Of a stretch of DNA of 64,000 bases, positions 41,592-49,950 are shown one piece after another. The position numbers were made by a program, and so were the translations under genes. Under the pieces are notes generated by a model. It was not told the origin of the DNA. It searched no databases and worked only from the letters and a program-made list of their open reading frames with translations. This stretch comes from UBA11524 sp051883695 (GTDB taxonomy: Bacteria > Bacillota > Clostridia > Christensenellales > Aristaeellaceae). The stretch's first letter is position 1. Every line of letters begins with the position of its first letter. The stretch spans positions 1-64,000 of the forward strand of contig JBJEUF010000092.1 of the NCBI GenBank assembly GCA_051883695.1. The letters are read 5' to 3'.

Positions 41592-42689
41592 ATGGCTTTC
41601 AAGGATACGGTACAGGGTCTGCTGGACAAGGTGAAGACGCGGAGGGCGGACGAGCAGCCCCAGCTGATGTCCAACCGGCCCAACGGCGGCTTCAGTGGCT
41701 ATCAGCCCAGGATGCCCAGGAGCAAGCCGGCGGAGAACGCTGCCCCGGAGCATCCGGCAACCGGGTTTTCCGGCATGATGCCGGGCGGTGTGGATGCGAG
41801 CGTGATGCGCCAGTTCCAGCAGGTCGGCGGGCAGACGGGGCAGATGGCTCCGCAGCCGATGGCGCCGCAGGGCCAGCCGATGCAGGCGCAGGCGATGCCG
41901 CAGGGCCAGCCGGTGCAGGGTCAGCCGATGCAGCCGCCCCAGCCCCATGCGCGTCAGCCACGGGCCCAGCAGATGGCGCAGGGGATGCCCCAGCGCCCGG
42001 CACAGCCCATGCAGAACACCGGCTACCAGTCCTTCCGTCCGAATCCCGCGCCCCAGATGATGCAGACAGGATGGCAGAACGCGTATCCGCCCCAGCAGGC
42101 TCAGCCGCCGCAGCAGCCGCTGCAGCAGACGGGCTGGCAGGGCGCCGCACAGCCCCGGCAGGCAGCCCAGCCGGTGCAGGAGCCGCAGAGCGTGGACAAC
42201 GGACTGCGCTATTTCCCCGGCTCCTATGTGGACACGGATGGCAGCGTGTACGAAATGGTGATGCGCGTGACGCAGATCACCGGCGTGGCCAGCTGCTACC
42301 GGCTGATTGAGTTCATGCAGAACAACGAGGCGATCATCGTCAACGCGGAGCAGATCGCCGATGTGATGGAGGCGGATCGCTGCATGGATCTGCTCTTCGG
42401 CGCGGCGTATGCGATGAACCAGAATTTTGTGCGCATTTCCGGCAAGATGATTTACCTGATCGCCCCCAGGCAGATGCAGGTGATTCCCTTCGACGGGATG
42501 CTGAACATGAGCGACGAGGATATCAACCGTCGCTGGCCCGGATCCAACCGGGGCTATACCGACGGCCGCTTTGCCGCCGGGCAGGGCCGGCAGGAGGATT
42601 TCGCTCCGGCGTACGGACAGCGCGCATCCCGCAATGCCGCAGCGGGTGCGTATACGGATTACGGCGGATTCGGTTCGCGCCGCAGATAA
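41592..42689 (+). CDS. sepF: Cell division protein SepF with long Gln/Met/Pro-rich linker
   Basis: 365 residues against about 150 in Bacillus. The amphipathic membrane-targeting N-terminus (AFKDTVQGLLDKVK) and the SepF core (about 205-297: RLIEFMQNNEAIIVNAEQIA, MDLLFGAAYAMNQNFVRIS, IYLIAPRQMQVI) are separated by roughly 150 residues of Gln, Met, Pro and Ala-rich sequence. A Gly/Arg-rich tail follows. SepF tethers FtsZ to the membrane. Position between yggS and yggT supports the call. Confidence 0.9.
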   Translation: MAFKDTVQGLLDKVKTRRADEQPQLMSNRPNGGFSGYQPRMPRSKPAENAAPEHPATGFSGMMPGGVDASVMRQFQQVGGQTGQMAPQPMAPQGQPMQAQAMPQGQPVQGQPMQPPQPHARQPRAQQMAQGMPQRPAQPMQNTGYQSFRPNPAPQMMQTGWQNAYPPQQAQPPQQPLQQTGWQGAAQPRQAAQPVQEPQSVDNGLRYFPGSYVDTDGSVYEMVMRVTQITGVASCYRLIEFMQNNEAIIVNAEQIADVMEADRCMDLLFGAAYAMNQNFVRISGKMIYLIAPRQMQVIPFDGMLNMSDEDINRRWPGSNRGYTDGRFAAGQGRQEDFAPAYGQRASRNAAAGAYTDYGGFGSRRR

Positions 42690-42730
42690 GCTGATGAAGG
42701 GCCCCATCGACAGAGAAGGAGCGTGTGCGT

Positions 42731-42997
42731 ATGATTGGTTTCATCCTGAATGTGATTCGTTTCCTGCTGGGCGTGTATAACCTGCTGCTGATCGTCCATG
42801 TGATCCTATGCTGGATCAGCATCCCGGCCAACAAGTGGACGGAGCTGCTGCGCAGCATCATCGAGCCGGGCCTGATGCTGGCGCGCAAGCTGATGGATCG
42901 CTTTCTGCCGCAGCTGCGCAAGCCGGGCATTGACTGGTCGCCGCTGGTGCTCTTTGTAGCCATCGTCCTGCTGCGCATCATTCTTGGCTGGCTCTGA
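42731..42997 (+). CDS. yggT: YggT family membrane protein (YlmG)
   Basis: 88 residues with two membrane helices (about 3-27 and 62-84). Family residues include the central PANKW, IIEPGLMLARKLMDRFLP and GIDWSPLVLF. The role is unclear; it is linked to division and membrane organisation through conserved operon context. The ATG at 42731 lies nine bases after AAGGAG; the stop overlaps the ylmH start by one base. Confidence 0.92.
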   Translation: MIGFILNVIRFLLGVYNLLLIVHVILCWISIPANKWTELLRSIIEPGLMLARKLMDRFLPQLRKPGIDWSPLVLFVAIVLLRIILGWL

Positions 42998-43746
42998 TGA
43001 AAACGGAGCAGGCCGGGCAGACCGCGTTGCGGCTCAGGCAGGGCGCGGCCCGGGCCGAGCGGATGGCGCTGCCTGTGCCGGGGCGCTTTCTGGCGGGCGA
43101 GGAACGGGCGCTGGCTGTCCATGAAGCGCGGGCGGCAGGCGTTGCGGTTTCCTTTGACGGCGGCTGGCCCGATGCGGAGCGCGTACAGGTTTGCTTCCAC
43201 CCGGCGTGGGCGGAGGCTGAGTTCACTGCGCGCTGGCTGGAGATTCGCTGGGCGGCGCGGTTTGCCCGCGTGACCCACAGCGATCTGCTGGGCAGCCTGA
43301 TGGCCCTGGGGATGGATCGCAGCTTCTTCGGCGATCTGATCGCCCTGGCTGACAGGGCGTATCTGCTGGCGCTGCCCGAGGCGGCGCGGCGGCTGCCGTC
43401 GGAGTGGGACAAGGCGGGCCAGGTGCCCGTCGGCGTGACGCTGCTGGAGGCGCCGCCCGTCTTTGAAGCGCCGCGCGGGGAGGAGATGCGGGACACCGTT
43501 GCCTCATTGCGGCTGGACAGCGTGCTGGCCAGCGGGATGCGTACCTCCCGGGCGAAGGCGGCGGAGCTGATCCGCGCGGGCCTCGTGGCGGTGGAGCATA
43601 TGCCGGAGGAACGGGTGGATCGGTTGCTGACGGCAGGTCAGCTGCTGAGTGTGCGCGGCTTTGGCCGCATCCGGCTCACGGAGGTGGGCGACAGGACGCG
43701 CAAGGATCGTTTGCCGGTGACGCTGGAGGTATTCCGGCGGGGATAG
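42997..43746 (+). CDS. ylmH: YlmH-family S4-domain RNA-binding protein
   Basis: 249 residues. An N-terminal domain with the conserved HSDLLGSLMALGMDRSFFGDLI stretch (given by its ends, HSDLLG and FFGDLI), followed by an S4 domain (LRLDSVLASGMRTSRAKAAELI and GFGRIRL). YlmH homologues bind ribosomal or tRNA-linked peptide complexes in Bacillus. The start is TGATGA-coupled to yggT. Confidence 0.92.
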   Translation: MKTEQAGQTALRLRQGAARAERMALPVPGRFLAGEERALAVHEARAAGVAVSFDGGWPDAERVQVCFHPAWAEAEFTARWLEIRWAARFARVTHSDLLGSLMALGMDRSFFGDLIALADRAYLLALPEAARRLPSEWDKAGQVPVGVTLLEAPPVFEAPRGEEMRDTVASLRLDSVLASGMRTSRAKAAELIRAGLVAVEHMPEERVDRLLTAGQLLSVRGFGRIRLTEVGDRTRKDRLPVTLEVFRRG

Positions 43747-43787
43747 AATCGTATGATAACGCGAGAGCGCGAAAGGAGAATACCGGA

Positions 43788-44297
43788 ATGTTGGAGAATC
43801 AGGAAACCGCCCGGCTGACCATTGAGGACATTGAAAAGAAGGAGTTCAAGCGCGTGGCCTACGGCTATGAGCAGCGCGCGGTCGATGAATTCCTGGACAG
43901 CATCTGCGATGAGATCGAGCTGCTGCAGGGCGAGGTGGCTGAACTGAAGCGCAAGCTGGCGATGGCGGATGCGCAGGCCCGTCAGGCGGAGGCTTCCGGC
44001 GGCTTTGTGCGTCCCGCGGCGAGCGGCGCGCAGGATGCGTCCTTCCGCGAGATCCTCGAGATGGCGCAGCGCGTCAAGGAGCAGACCATCGCGGATGCGC
44101 AGGCCAGGGCAGCGGAGATCGTCGCCAAGGCCGAAACCGAGGCCAATGCCCGCATCGGCGGCCTTGCCGAGGAAAAGGAAAAGCTGGAGGCGGCGCTGAG
44201 CACCCTGAAGGCCTCCGCCGGCGCGTACAGGGAGAAGTTCGCGCAGATGATCAGCGAGCATCAGGCGGTGCTGGAGAGCATCAGGCTGGACGACTGA
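43788..44297 (+). CDS. divIVA: DivIVA-family cell division/polarity protein
   Basis: 169 residues. The start LTIEDIEKKEFKRVAYGYEQ and RAVDEFLDSICDEIELLQ corresponds to the membrane-binding crossed-loop domain, followed by coiled coils (EILEMAQRVKEQTIADAQA onward). DivIVA senses negative membrane curvature at poles and septa. Last gene of the ylm series; AAAGGAGAATACCGG precedes the start. Confidence 0.92.
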   Translation: MLENQETARLTIEDIEKKEFKRVAYGYEQRAVDEFLDSICDEIELLQGEVAELKRKLAMADAQARQAEASGGFVRPAASGAQDASFREILEMAQRVKEQTIADAQARAAEIVAKAETEANARIGGLAEEKEKLEAALSTLKASAGAYREKFAQMISEHQAVLESIRLDD

Positions 44298-44391
44298 TCG
44301 TACCTTCAGACCGGCCGGTGGCCGAATCGCACGGCAGGCTGCGGCGTCATGGCCGTGGCCTGCTGCGTTTTTGGGAGGGAGGCGGAATTCG

Positions 44392-46698
44392 ATGGAGCAG
44401 CTGCGGACGGCGGTGCGCACCCTGGTGGAATTCACCCTGCACGGATCGGATATCCGCTGCCTGGGCGGTCAGATGCGCGACCTGCAGGAGGGGATGCTGG
44501 GCCACAAGGCACGGCAGGCGCTGCTGGGCGAAGCGTGGCAGGCGGAGGTGCCGCTAAGCCTGACGATTCCCATTGAGGATGAGAACGCGGAGCTGCTGCT
44601 GAGCGGACGTATGGACGCCTTCTGCGACGGGGAGGTGCCGGTCATTGAGGAAATCAAGCTCTGGCAGCACCGGGAGCCGCCCCAGACCCCCTTTCCGGCA
44701 CATGAGATGCAGGCGGTCTGCTATGGGCACATGCTCTGTCAGGAACGCGGTCTCCGGGCGGTTCTTATCCGCGTGGCGTATGTGGATCGGGCGGGACGGG
44801 TGCGCGGGCAGTTTGACACGCCGCTGACGGCGGAGGAATGCCGCGCACGCTTCCTGACGGTGCTGGAGCCCTATGTGCGCCGTCTGCGGGTGGTGCGCCG
44901 GCACCGCCGCGCGCGGGACGCCTCGCTTCGGGCGCTGACCTTTCCCTTTGACGGCTATCGTCCCGGACAGCGGGAGATGGCCATTCAGGTCTACACGGCG
45001 GTGAAGCAGCGGAAGCGGCTGTTTGCGTCCATGCCTACGGGCACGGGCAAATCCGTGGCGGCGCTGTTCCCGGCGCTCAAGGCGCTGGGGGAGGGCCTGA
45101 CCGGACAGGTGTATTACCTCACGGCCCGGACAACCCAGCGGCAGGGCGCCTGGGAGGCCCTCGGGCGGATGCGCCGTCAGCCGCTGCACCTGTGGACGCT
45201 CACGCTGGACGCGAAGGACAAGCAATGCCCCGCGAAAACCCTCTGCCATCCGGATTACTGCCCGAGGGCCAGGGGGCATTTTCTGCGGGATCATGCGGCG
45301 ATTGACGAGATGCTGCAGGCGGACGACTGGTCGCCGGAGCATATCCGCGAGGTGGCGGACCGCCACTGCGTGTGCCCCTTCGAGTTCAGCCTGTCGCTGG
45401 CGGAGCTGGCCGACCTGACCATCTGCGACTACAATTACGCTCTGGATCCCGCGGTGCATATCCAGCGGATCTTCGACATGACCTCGGACGTGACGCTGCT
45501 CATCGACGAGGCGCACAACCTGCTGCCGCGCGTGCGGGACATGCTCTCCGGCTGGGTGGACGGGGGACGCATCCGCCGCCTGCGCACGGTGGTGGGCAAG
45601 GCAGCCGGGCGGAAGCATGACCTCTACAAGGCCATGACCGGGGTGCTCAAGGCCCTTGATGATCTGCCGGTTCCATCGGACGAAAGGGACGAGGGCGAGC
45701 TGGATACGCTGCCCCAGAGCCTTGACCGGGCCTGCATGGAGCTGACGGACGCGTTCCTCAGCGCGCAAAACGAGCCCTTTGCCTGGGATGAGGTCGGAGA
45801 GAAGCTGGGGGATACGCTGCTGCCGCTCCTCTCCTTTGTCCGGGCCCGCAGGCGGGAGCCCACCGGGTACGCGTGGCTCTGGCAGGGCCGGAAGAACCGT
45901 ACGCTCCATGCCTTTGCGCTGGATGTGGCGGACTACTTCGCGCAGGTGACACAAAGGCTGCACGGCGTGGTCTGCTTCTCGGCGACGATGCATCCGCTGG
46001 AGGACATGAAAACCCTGCTGGGCGGCAGCGGGGAGGACGCGTGCTTCGCGATGCCCTCGCCCTTCCCCAGGGAAAACCTGCTCCTGCTGCAGCGGGACGT
46101 GAACACCCGCTACCGCAGCCGGGAGACCGCCTGCGAAGCGATCGCGGAGGCCATCCGGATGATGGTGCAGGCGCATCCGGGACGGTACATCGCCTTCTTT
46201 CCCAGCTTTGCGTTCATGCAGCAGGCGGCGGCGCAGCTGGACATCCCCTTTCAGATGCAGCGCAGCGGCATGACGGACGCGGAGCGGGCGGCCTTTCTGG
46301 CGCCCTATCAGGCGGGCACGCCGGGGACGGCGCTGTCCCTGTGCGTGCTGGGCGGCGTGTTCGCCGAGGGCATCGACCTGCCCGGCGACGCGCTGGACGG
46401 CGTCATCATCGTGGGCGTGGGCCTGCCGCAGGTCAATCTCTTTCAGGAGACGCTGCGCGCCTACTACGAGCGTACGCTGAACGCCGGGTTCCTCTATGCC
46501 TACATGCTGCCGGGGATGCAGAAGGTGGCGCAGGCGGTCGGGCGCGTCATCCGCACCGAAACGGACCGGGGCGCGGCGCTGCTGCTGGACGACCGCTACC
46601 GGCAGAGCGCGTACCGCCGCCTTTGTCCGGAGCACTGGGAGCTTCGCCGGGGCGATGCGCAGCGGCTGCTGGCGGCGTTCTGGCGGCAGGAGCCCTGA
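44392..46698 (+). CDS. PD-(D/E)XK nuclease fused to an XPD/DinG-like DNA helicase
   Basis: 768 residues. Residues 1-150 contain a Cas4/RecB-like nuclease core: His38, D75 in SGRMDAF, and E87-x-K89 in PVIEEIK, with a following HEMQAVCYG. From about 190 a superfamily 2 XPD/DinG helicase follows: FPFDGYRPGQREMA, MPTGTGKSVA, four iron-sulfur-type cysteines in QCPAKTLCHPDYCPRA and HCVCPF, DEAH in LIDEAHNLLPR, and the late GVFAEGIDLPGD and QAVGRVIRTETD motifs. It should unwind DNA 5'-3' and may cut it; a repair or replication role is inferred. GGGAGGCGG precedes the ATG. Confidence 0.88.
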   Translation: MEQLRTAVRTLVEFTLHGSDIRCLGGQMRDLQEGMLGHKARQALLGEAWQAEVPLSLTIPIEDENAELLLSGRMDAFCDGEVPVIEEIKLWQHREPPQTPFPAHEMQAVCYGHMLCQERGLRAVLIRVAYVDRAGRVRGQFDTPLTAEECRARFLTVLEPYVRRLRVVRRHRRARDASLRALTFPFDGYRPGQREMAIQVYTAVKQRKRLFASMPTGTGKSVAALFPALKALGEGLTGQVYYLTARTTQRQGAWEALGRMRRQPLHLWTLTLDAKDKQCPAKTLCHPDYCPRARGHFLRDHAAIDEMLQADDWSPEHIREVADRHCVCPFEFSLSLAELADLTICDYNYALDPAVHIQRIFDMTSDVTLLIDEAHNLLPRVRDMLSGWVDGGRIRRLRTVVGKAAGRKHDLYKAMTGVLKALDDLPVPSDERDEGELDTLPQSLDRACMELTDAFLSAQNEPFAWDEVGEKLGDTLLPLLSFVRARRREPTGYAWLWQGRKNRTLHAFALDVADYFAQVTQRLHGVVCFSATMHPLEDMKTLLGGSGEDACFAMPSPFPRENLLLLQRDVNTRYRSRETACEAIAEAIRMMVQAHPGRYIAFFPSFAFMQQAAAQLDIPFQMQRSGMTDAERAAFLAPYQAGTPGTALSLCVLGGVFAEGIDLPGDALDGVIIVGVGLPQVNLFQETLRAYYERTLNAGFLYAYMLPGMQKVAQAVGRVIRTETDRGAALLLDDRYRQSAYRRLCPEHWELRRGDAQRLLAAFWRQEP

Positions 46699-46732
46699 CG
46701 GGTGGCATATTGTCCTTTTCGTGTACAGCCCC

Positions 46733-46761
46733 TCGACAATCCTTCGCCGATGGGCTACAAT
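46733..46761 (+). promoter_or_regulatory. Promoter of the phosphoglycerate-mutase-like gene
   Basis: TCGACA (46733-46738) and TACAAT (46756-46761) with a 17-bp spacer. Confidence 0.65.
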
Positions 46762-46804
46762 AGACCGTGCGATGCATCAAATGCCTGAAGGGAGCATGAA
46801 GCCT

Positions 46805-48025
46805 ATGAAATACATCCTCGTGATCGGCGACGGCATGAGCGACGACCCGGTGCCGGAGCTGGGCGGCAAAACGCCGCTGGAATACCTTGACCTGCCGTAC
46901 TTTGGCGTCCTGGCCGGGAGCGAGACCGGCACCTGCCAAACCGTGCCCGAGGGCGTTCCGGCCGGCAGCGATACCGCCATCCTCAATATCTTCGGTTATG
47001 ACCCCCGCTGGAGCTACACGGGCCGCAGCGTGCTGGAGGCAGCCGGTGTGGGCGTGACGCTCAGGCCCGGCGAGGTGTCCATGCGCGTGAACCTCTGCGC
47101 GGTGGAGGAGGTGGACGGCAAGCTCATCATCCACTCCCACAACGGCGGCAACATCGAGGGCGACGAGGCGGAGACGCTGATGAACGACCTGCTCAGCGAC
47201 CCGCGCTTCCGTCCCGCCATGGAAGCCGCGAAGCTGACCGTGCATGTCAGCCGCACCTTCCGCCATATCGGCGTGTTCGCGGATGTGGACGAGCAGGCCG
47301 TGTTCAAAACCACCGAGCCCCACAACGTGCTGGAGCAGGACGTGGCGCTCCACTATCCAACCGGCGCGATGAAGGAGGAGATCACCGCGCTGATGAAGGC
47401 CTCCTACGAGGTGCTGAAGGATCACCCCATCAATCGGGCGCGCATGGCCGCAGGGAAGCTCCCGGCGAACATGATCTGGCCCTGGGGCGCAGGCCGCGCG
47501 ATGCTGCTGGACAATTTCGAGCGGAAGTACGGCCGCATGGGCACGGTGATCTCCGCCGTGCCGCTGGTCTGGGGCATCGCGGAGCTGGCGGGGCTTAAGC
47601 ATCCGCTGGTGGAGGGCGCGAACGGCGATCTGGACACCAATTACGAGGGCAAGGTCGAGGCAGCCATCGCGGCGCTGAAGGCGGGCGACGATTTCGCCGC
47701 CATCCATGTGGAAGCGCCGGACGAGATGACCCATGCCGGCAAGCTGGCGGAAAAGCTGGAGGCCATCCGCCGCCTGGATCAGCGCGTCATCAGGCCGCTG
47801 CTGGAGAAGCTGCCGGAGCTGGGCGACTTCCGTATCCTGCTGCTCTCCGACCACAAGACCCTGATGTCCACCCGCACCCATGACGGCAAGCCCGTACCCT
47901 ACGCCATCTACGACAGCCGCAGGCCCGGTCAGCCCAGCCGCCTGGATGAGGCGACCGCCGCCGGAGGCGAATGGCTTCCCGAGGGCCGGTTCATCATGGG
48001 CCGGCTGCTGGAGGTCGACGCGTAA
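46805..48025 (+). CDS. apgM: Archaeal-type 2,3-bisphosphoglycerate-independent phosphoglycerate mutase (ApgM) or homoserine-kinase-like enzyme
   Basis: 406 residues of the alkaline-phosphatase superfamily: metal site ILVIGDGMSDDP, catalytic Ser in PAGSDTAIL, and HVEAPDEMTHAG, ILLLSDHKT. Length and motif order fit the ApgM branch (TIGR02535 type), which in some lineages is proposed to act as homoserine kinase instead of a mutase. Both jobs involve phosphate transfer. The ATG at 46805 is chosen because AAGGGAG is ten bases upstream; 46796 has no room for it. Monocistronic. Confidence 0.86.
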   Translation: MKYILVIGDGMSDDPVPELGGKTPLEYLDLPYFGVLAGSETGTCQTVPEGVPAGSDTAILNIFGYDPRWSYTGRSVLEAAGVGVTLRPGEVSMRVNLCAVEEVDGKLIIHSHNGGNIEGDEAETLMNDLLSDPRFRPAMEAAKLTVHVSRTFRHIGVFADVDEQAVFKTTEPHNVLEQDVALHYPTGAMKEEITALMKASYEVLKDHPINRARMAAGKLPANMIWPWGAGRAMLLDNFERKYGRMGTVISAVPLVWGIAELAGLKHPLVEGANGDLDTNYEGKVEAAIAALKAGDDFAAIHVEAPDEMTHAGKLAEKLEAIRRLDQRVIRPLLEKLPELGDFRILLLSDHKTLMSTRTHDGKPVPYAIYDSRRPGQPSRLDEATAAGGEWLPEGRFIMGRLLEVDA

Positions 48026-48043
48026 GCATTGATGATAATGGAG

Positions 48044-48077
48044 AATCCCCTGAGGAGCGCTGGCTTCTCAGGGGATT
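48044..48077 (+). terminator. Terminator after apgM
   Basis: 11-bp stem AATCCCCTGAG / CTCAGGGGATT with a 12-base loop and a short T-rich end. Confidence 0.75.
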
Positions 48078-48119
48078 TCGAATGGTGGGTGTTCTGCCTC
48101 CTTGCGGCTGGGGGAGTTG

Positions 48120-48300
48120 TTTCCTGAATCCGCCGGATTCAGGAAAGACGCATGGGGCTGGTTTTGCGCTGCGGCGCGGGGCTCCGGCGGGAAGGGGCCA
48201 TTCAACATTTGCCTTCCGCTTTCGCCTACGGCGAAGTTTCCACTGGGGACGCGTTCCAGGCAAATGCCCCTTGACCCTTTATGCGCCTGCGGGCGCGGGT
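48120..48300. repeat. Hairpin-rich intergenic element at the end of the BofC-like gene
   Basis: Several perfect stems: TCCTGAATCC/GGATTCAGGA with a three-base loop, CTTTCGCC/GGCGAAG and GCGCC/GGCGC. The sequence has no ribosome-bound reading frame. It resembles in style, not in sequence, the elements at 19.9, 27.6 and 55.3 kb. Confidence 0.6.
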
Positions 48301-48305
48301 ACCCT

Positions 48306-48917
48306 TCACGATTCAACGCTCTCCAGCCACTTTTCCAACGCTTCCTGTGTGTCAAACCCCTTGCCCTGCCGCACCTCGTCCTGCAGGCTGTCCGGCAGCT
48401 CCGACACCGCAAGGCCCAGCTCCTTCACCAACGCCAGCGCATCGCCGTAGCGGTTCACCCAGATGCAGAGCATCCCGCCCTCATCCGGCAGCAGTACCGC
48501 ATGGGACGGGCAGTACATGGCGAGGGACTGCTCCATGCGCACCTCGGTCGGAGCGAAGGAGGTCACCTGCCATGCGTCGTAGACTGCGGCAAGCTCTGCG
48601 CGGGTTTTCCCGGCCAATTCGCCCGGCAGGGCCTGACGGCGGGTCAGGCTGTGTCCGCAGGGTGTGTAGGTCAGGTGCTGGATGAGAATGCAGTCAGCCT
48701 GCAGCGTCTGGGCGGCGTCGAGGGCGACCTGCGTGTCGTCTGCTTCGGTTCCGGGCGCCTGGGCGCTTTGCGGGATGAGCGAGAGCACCATCAGCAGCGC
48801 CATCCCCATCACCAGGGCGCAGCCGGTCAGCAATCGGCGGCGGTCGATGGTGGGACGAACGGCAATGGGCTTGTCGGGGCGCTGCGGTCGCTTGTACTGA
48901 TCGTTGGAATCGTGCAT
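48306..48917 (-). CDS. Membrane-anchored BofC-like protein
   Basis: 203 residues. A Arg/Lys-rich cytoplasmic head (about 1-28), one membrane helix (about 30-50, LLTGCALVMGMALLMVLSLI) and a C-terminal domain that follows the BofC pattern: YTPCGHSL, LPGELAGKTRAELAAVY, WQVTSFAPTEV, a Cys in MYCPSHAVLLPDEGGMLCIWV and a final KGFDTQEALEKWLES. Bacillus BofC inhibits SpoIVB signalling in the sigma-K checkpoint; many Clostridia have such proteins without proof of that role. Start at 48917 follows AAGGAGG. Confidence 0.6.
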   Translation of the reverse strand: MHDSNDQYKRPQRPDKPIAVRPTIDRRRLLTGCALVMGMALLMVLSLIPQSAQAPGTEADDTQVALDAAQTLQADCILIQHLTYTPCGHSLTRRQALPGELAGKTRAELAAVYDAWQVTSFAPTEVRMEQSLAMYCPSHAVLLPDEGGMLCIWVNRYGDALALVKELGLAVSELPDSLQDEVRQGKGFDTQEALEKWLESVES

Positions 48918-49180
48918 GGGTCGGCCTCCTTCCATCTGCGGTCAGTATGGACGGATGGGCGGGCGGCTATTCCCTCTGACGGAATGCGCCCGGTGCATAC
49001 TGTGCTGATGGGACGCTTCTATGGCTTATAATGCATATCGGTGGGCATCAGCTGCAACATCATGTCCCGGATCGGGCGGCGGAAGCAGAGCTTTTTTCTG
49101 GGAGCGCTCATTTTTGTGCAGGGTTTTGCGCCTGTCCATCGTATATACTTCATAGAACCATCACACAAAGGGAGAGAACC

Positions 49181-49816
49181 ATGTACAGGGCTGTTTTGTT
49201 TGACCTTGACGGCACGCTCACGGACACCCTTGCGGACATCGCGGCGGCCATGAACCATGCGCTGCGTGCGTATGGGCTGCAGGAGTGGCCGGTGGAGGCG
49301 TACCGCTATCTGGTGGGCGATGGCGCAAAGGTGCTGTCCGAGCGCAGCGTCCGGGAGCGGATCGAGCTGGCGCCTGACGTGCGCAGGGCCTATCAGGCGT
49401 ATTATGAGACGCATAACCTGGTGGCGACCAGACCCTATGACGGCATCCCGGAGATGCTGCAGGCGCTGGCGCAGCGCGGTCTGGCGCTGGCTGTGCTGTC
49501 CAACAAGCCCGATGCGGATACGCAGCGGGTGGTGCGCCACTTCTTCCCGACGGTGCCGTTTTCCGTGGTGCGCGGGCAGATCGAGGGCGTTCCGACGAAG
49601 CCCGATCCGGCGGGCGCGCTGGCAGTGGCGAAGCAGATGGGCATCGCGCCGGGGGACTTCCTGTATCTGGGGGATACATCGGTGGACATGCGCTGCGCAC
49701 TGGCGGCGGGGATGCATCCCGTCGGGGCGGTCTGGGGCTTCCGCACGGCGCAGGAACTGCTGGACAGCGGCGCGAAACGGCTGGCTTTCGCCCCCTCAGA
49801 TATGTTGAAAACATGA
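49181..49816 (+). CDS. HAD-superfamily phosphatase, phosphoglycolate phosphatase-like
   Basis: 211 residues. HAD motifs: FDLDGTLTDT (nucleophile Asp), LAVLSNKPD, and the later KPDPAGALAVA with LYLGDTSVDM. A helical cap (about 17-80) is of the Gph/PgmB kind. Probable role: cleavage of phosphoglycolate or another small phosphomonoester. AAAGGGAGAGAACC precedes the ATG at 49181. Confidence 0.9.
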   Translation: MYRAVLFDLDGTLTDTLADIAAAMNHALRAYGLQEWPVEAYRYLVGDGAKVLSERSVRERIELAPDVRRAYQAYYETHNLVATRPYDGIPEMLQALAQRGLALAVLSNKPDADTQRVVRHFFPTVPFSVVRGQIEGVPTKPDPAGALAVAKQMGIAPGDFLYLGDTSVDMRCALAAGMHPVGAVWGFRTAQELLDSGAKRLAFAPSDMLKT

Positions 49817-49842
49817 CAAATGTAACAAAAACGTCATATTCA

Positions 49843-49871
49843 TTTACAAACGATCTGAAACCTGCTATACT
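49843..49871 (+). promoter_or_regulatory. Promoter of the peptidoglycan-binding repeat protein
   Basis: TTTACA (49843-49848) and TATACT (49866-49871), 17-bp spacer; just after the HAD gene stop. Confidence 0.75.
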
Positions 49872-49950
49872 GGGAAACGAATCAAACGGTTCCAAAACAA
49901 CAGCAGACGAATCCGGCTTTCGGATGAGCAATACTCGGGAGGGAAGAACC

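Noticed and set aside
44554..46635. 693-codon minus-strand frame opposite the nuclease-helicase gene
   Set aside because: Arg/His/Pro/Gln-rich composition typical of antisense shadows; the plus strand carries recognised motifs throughout.
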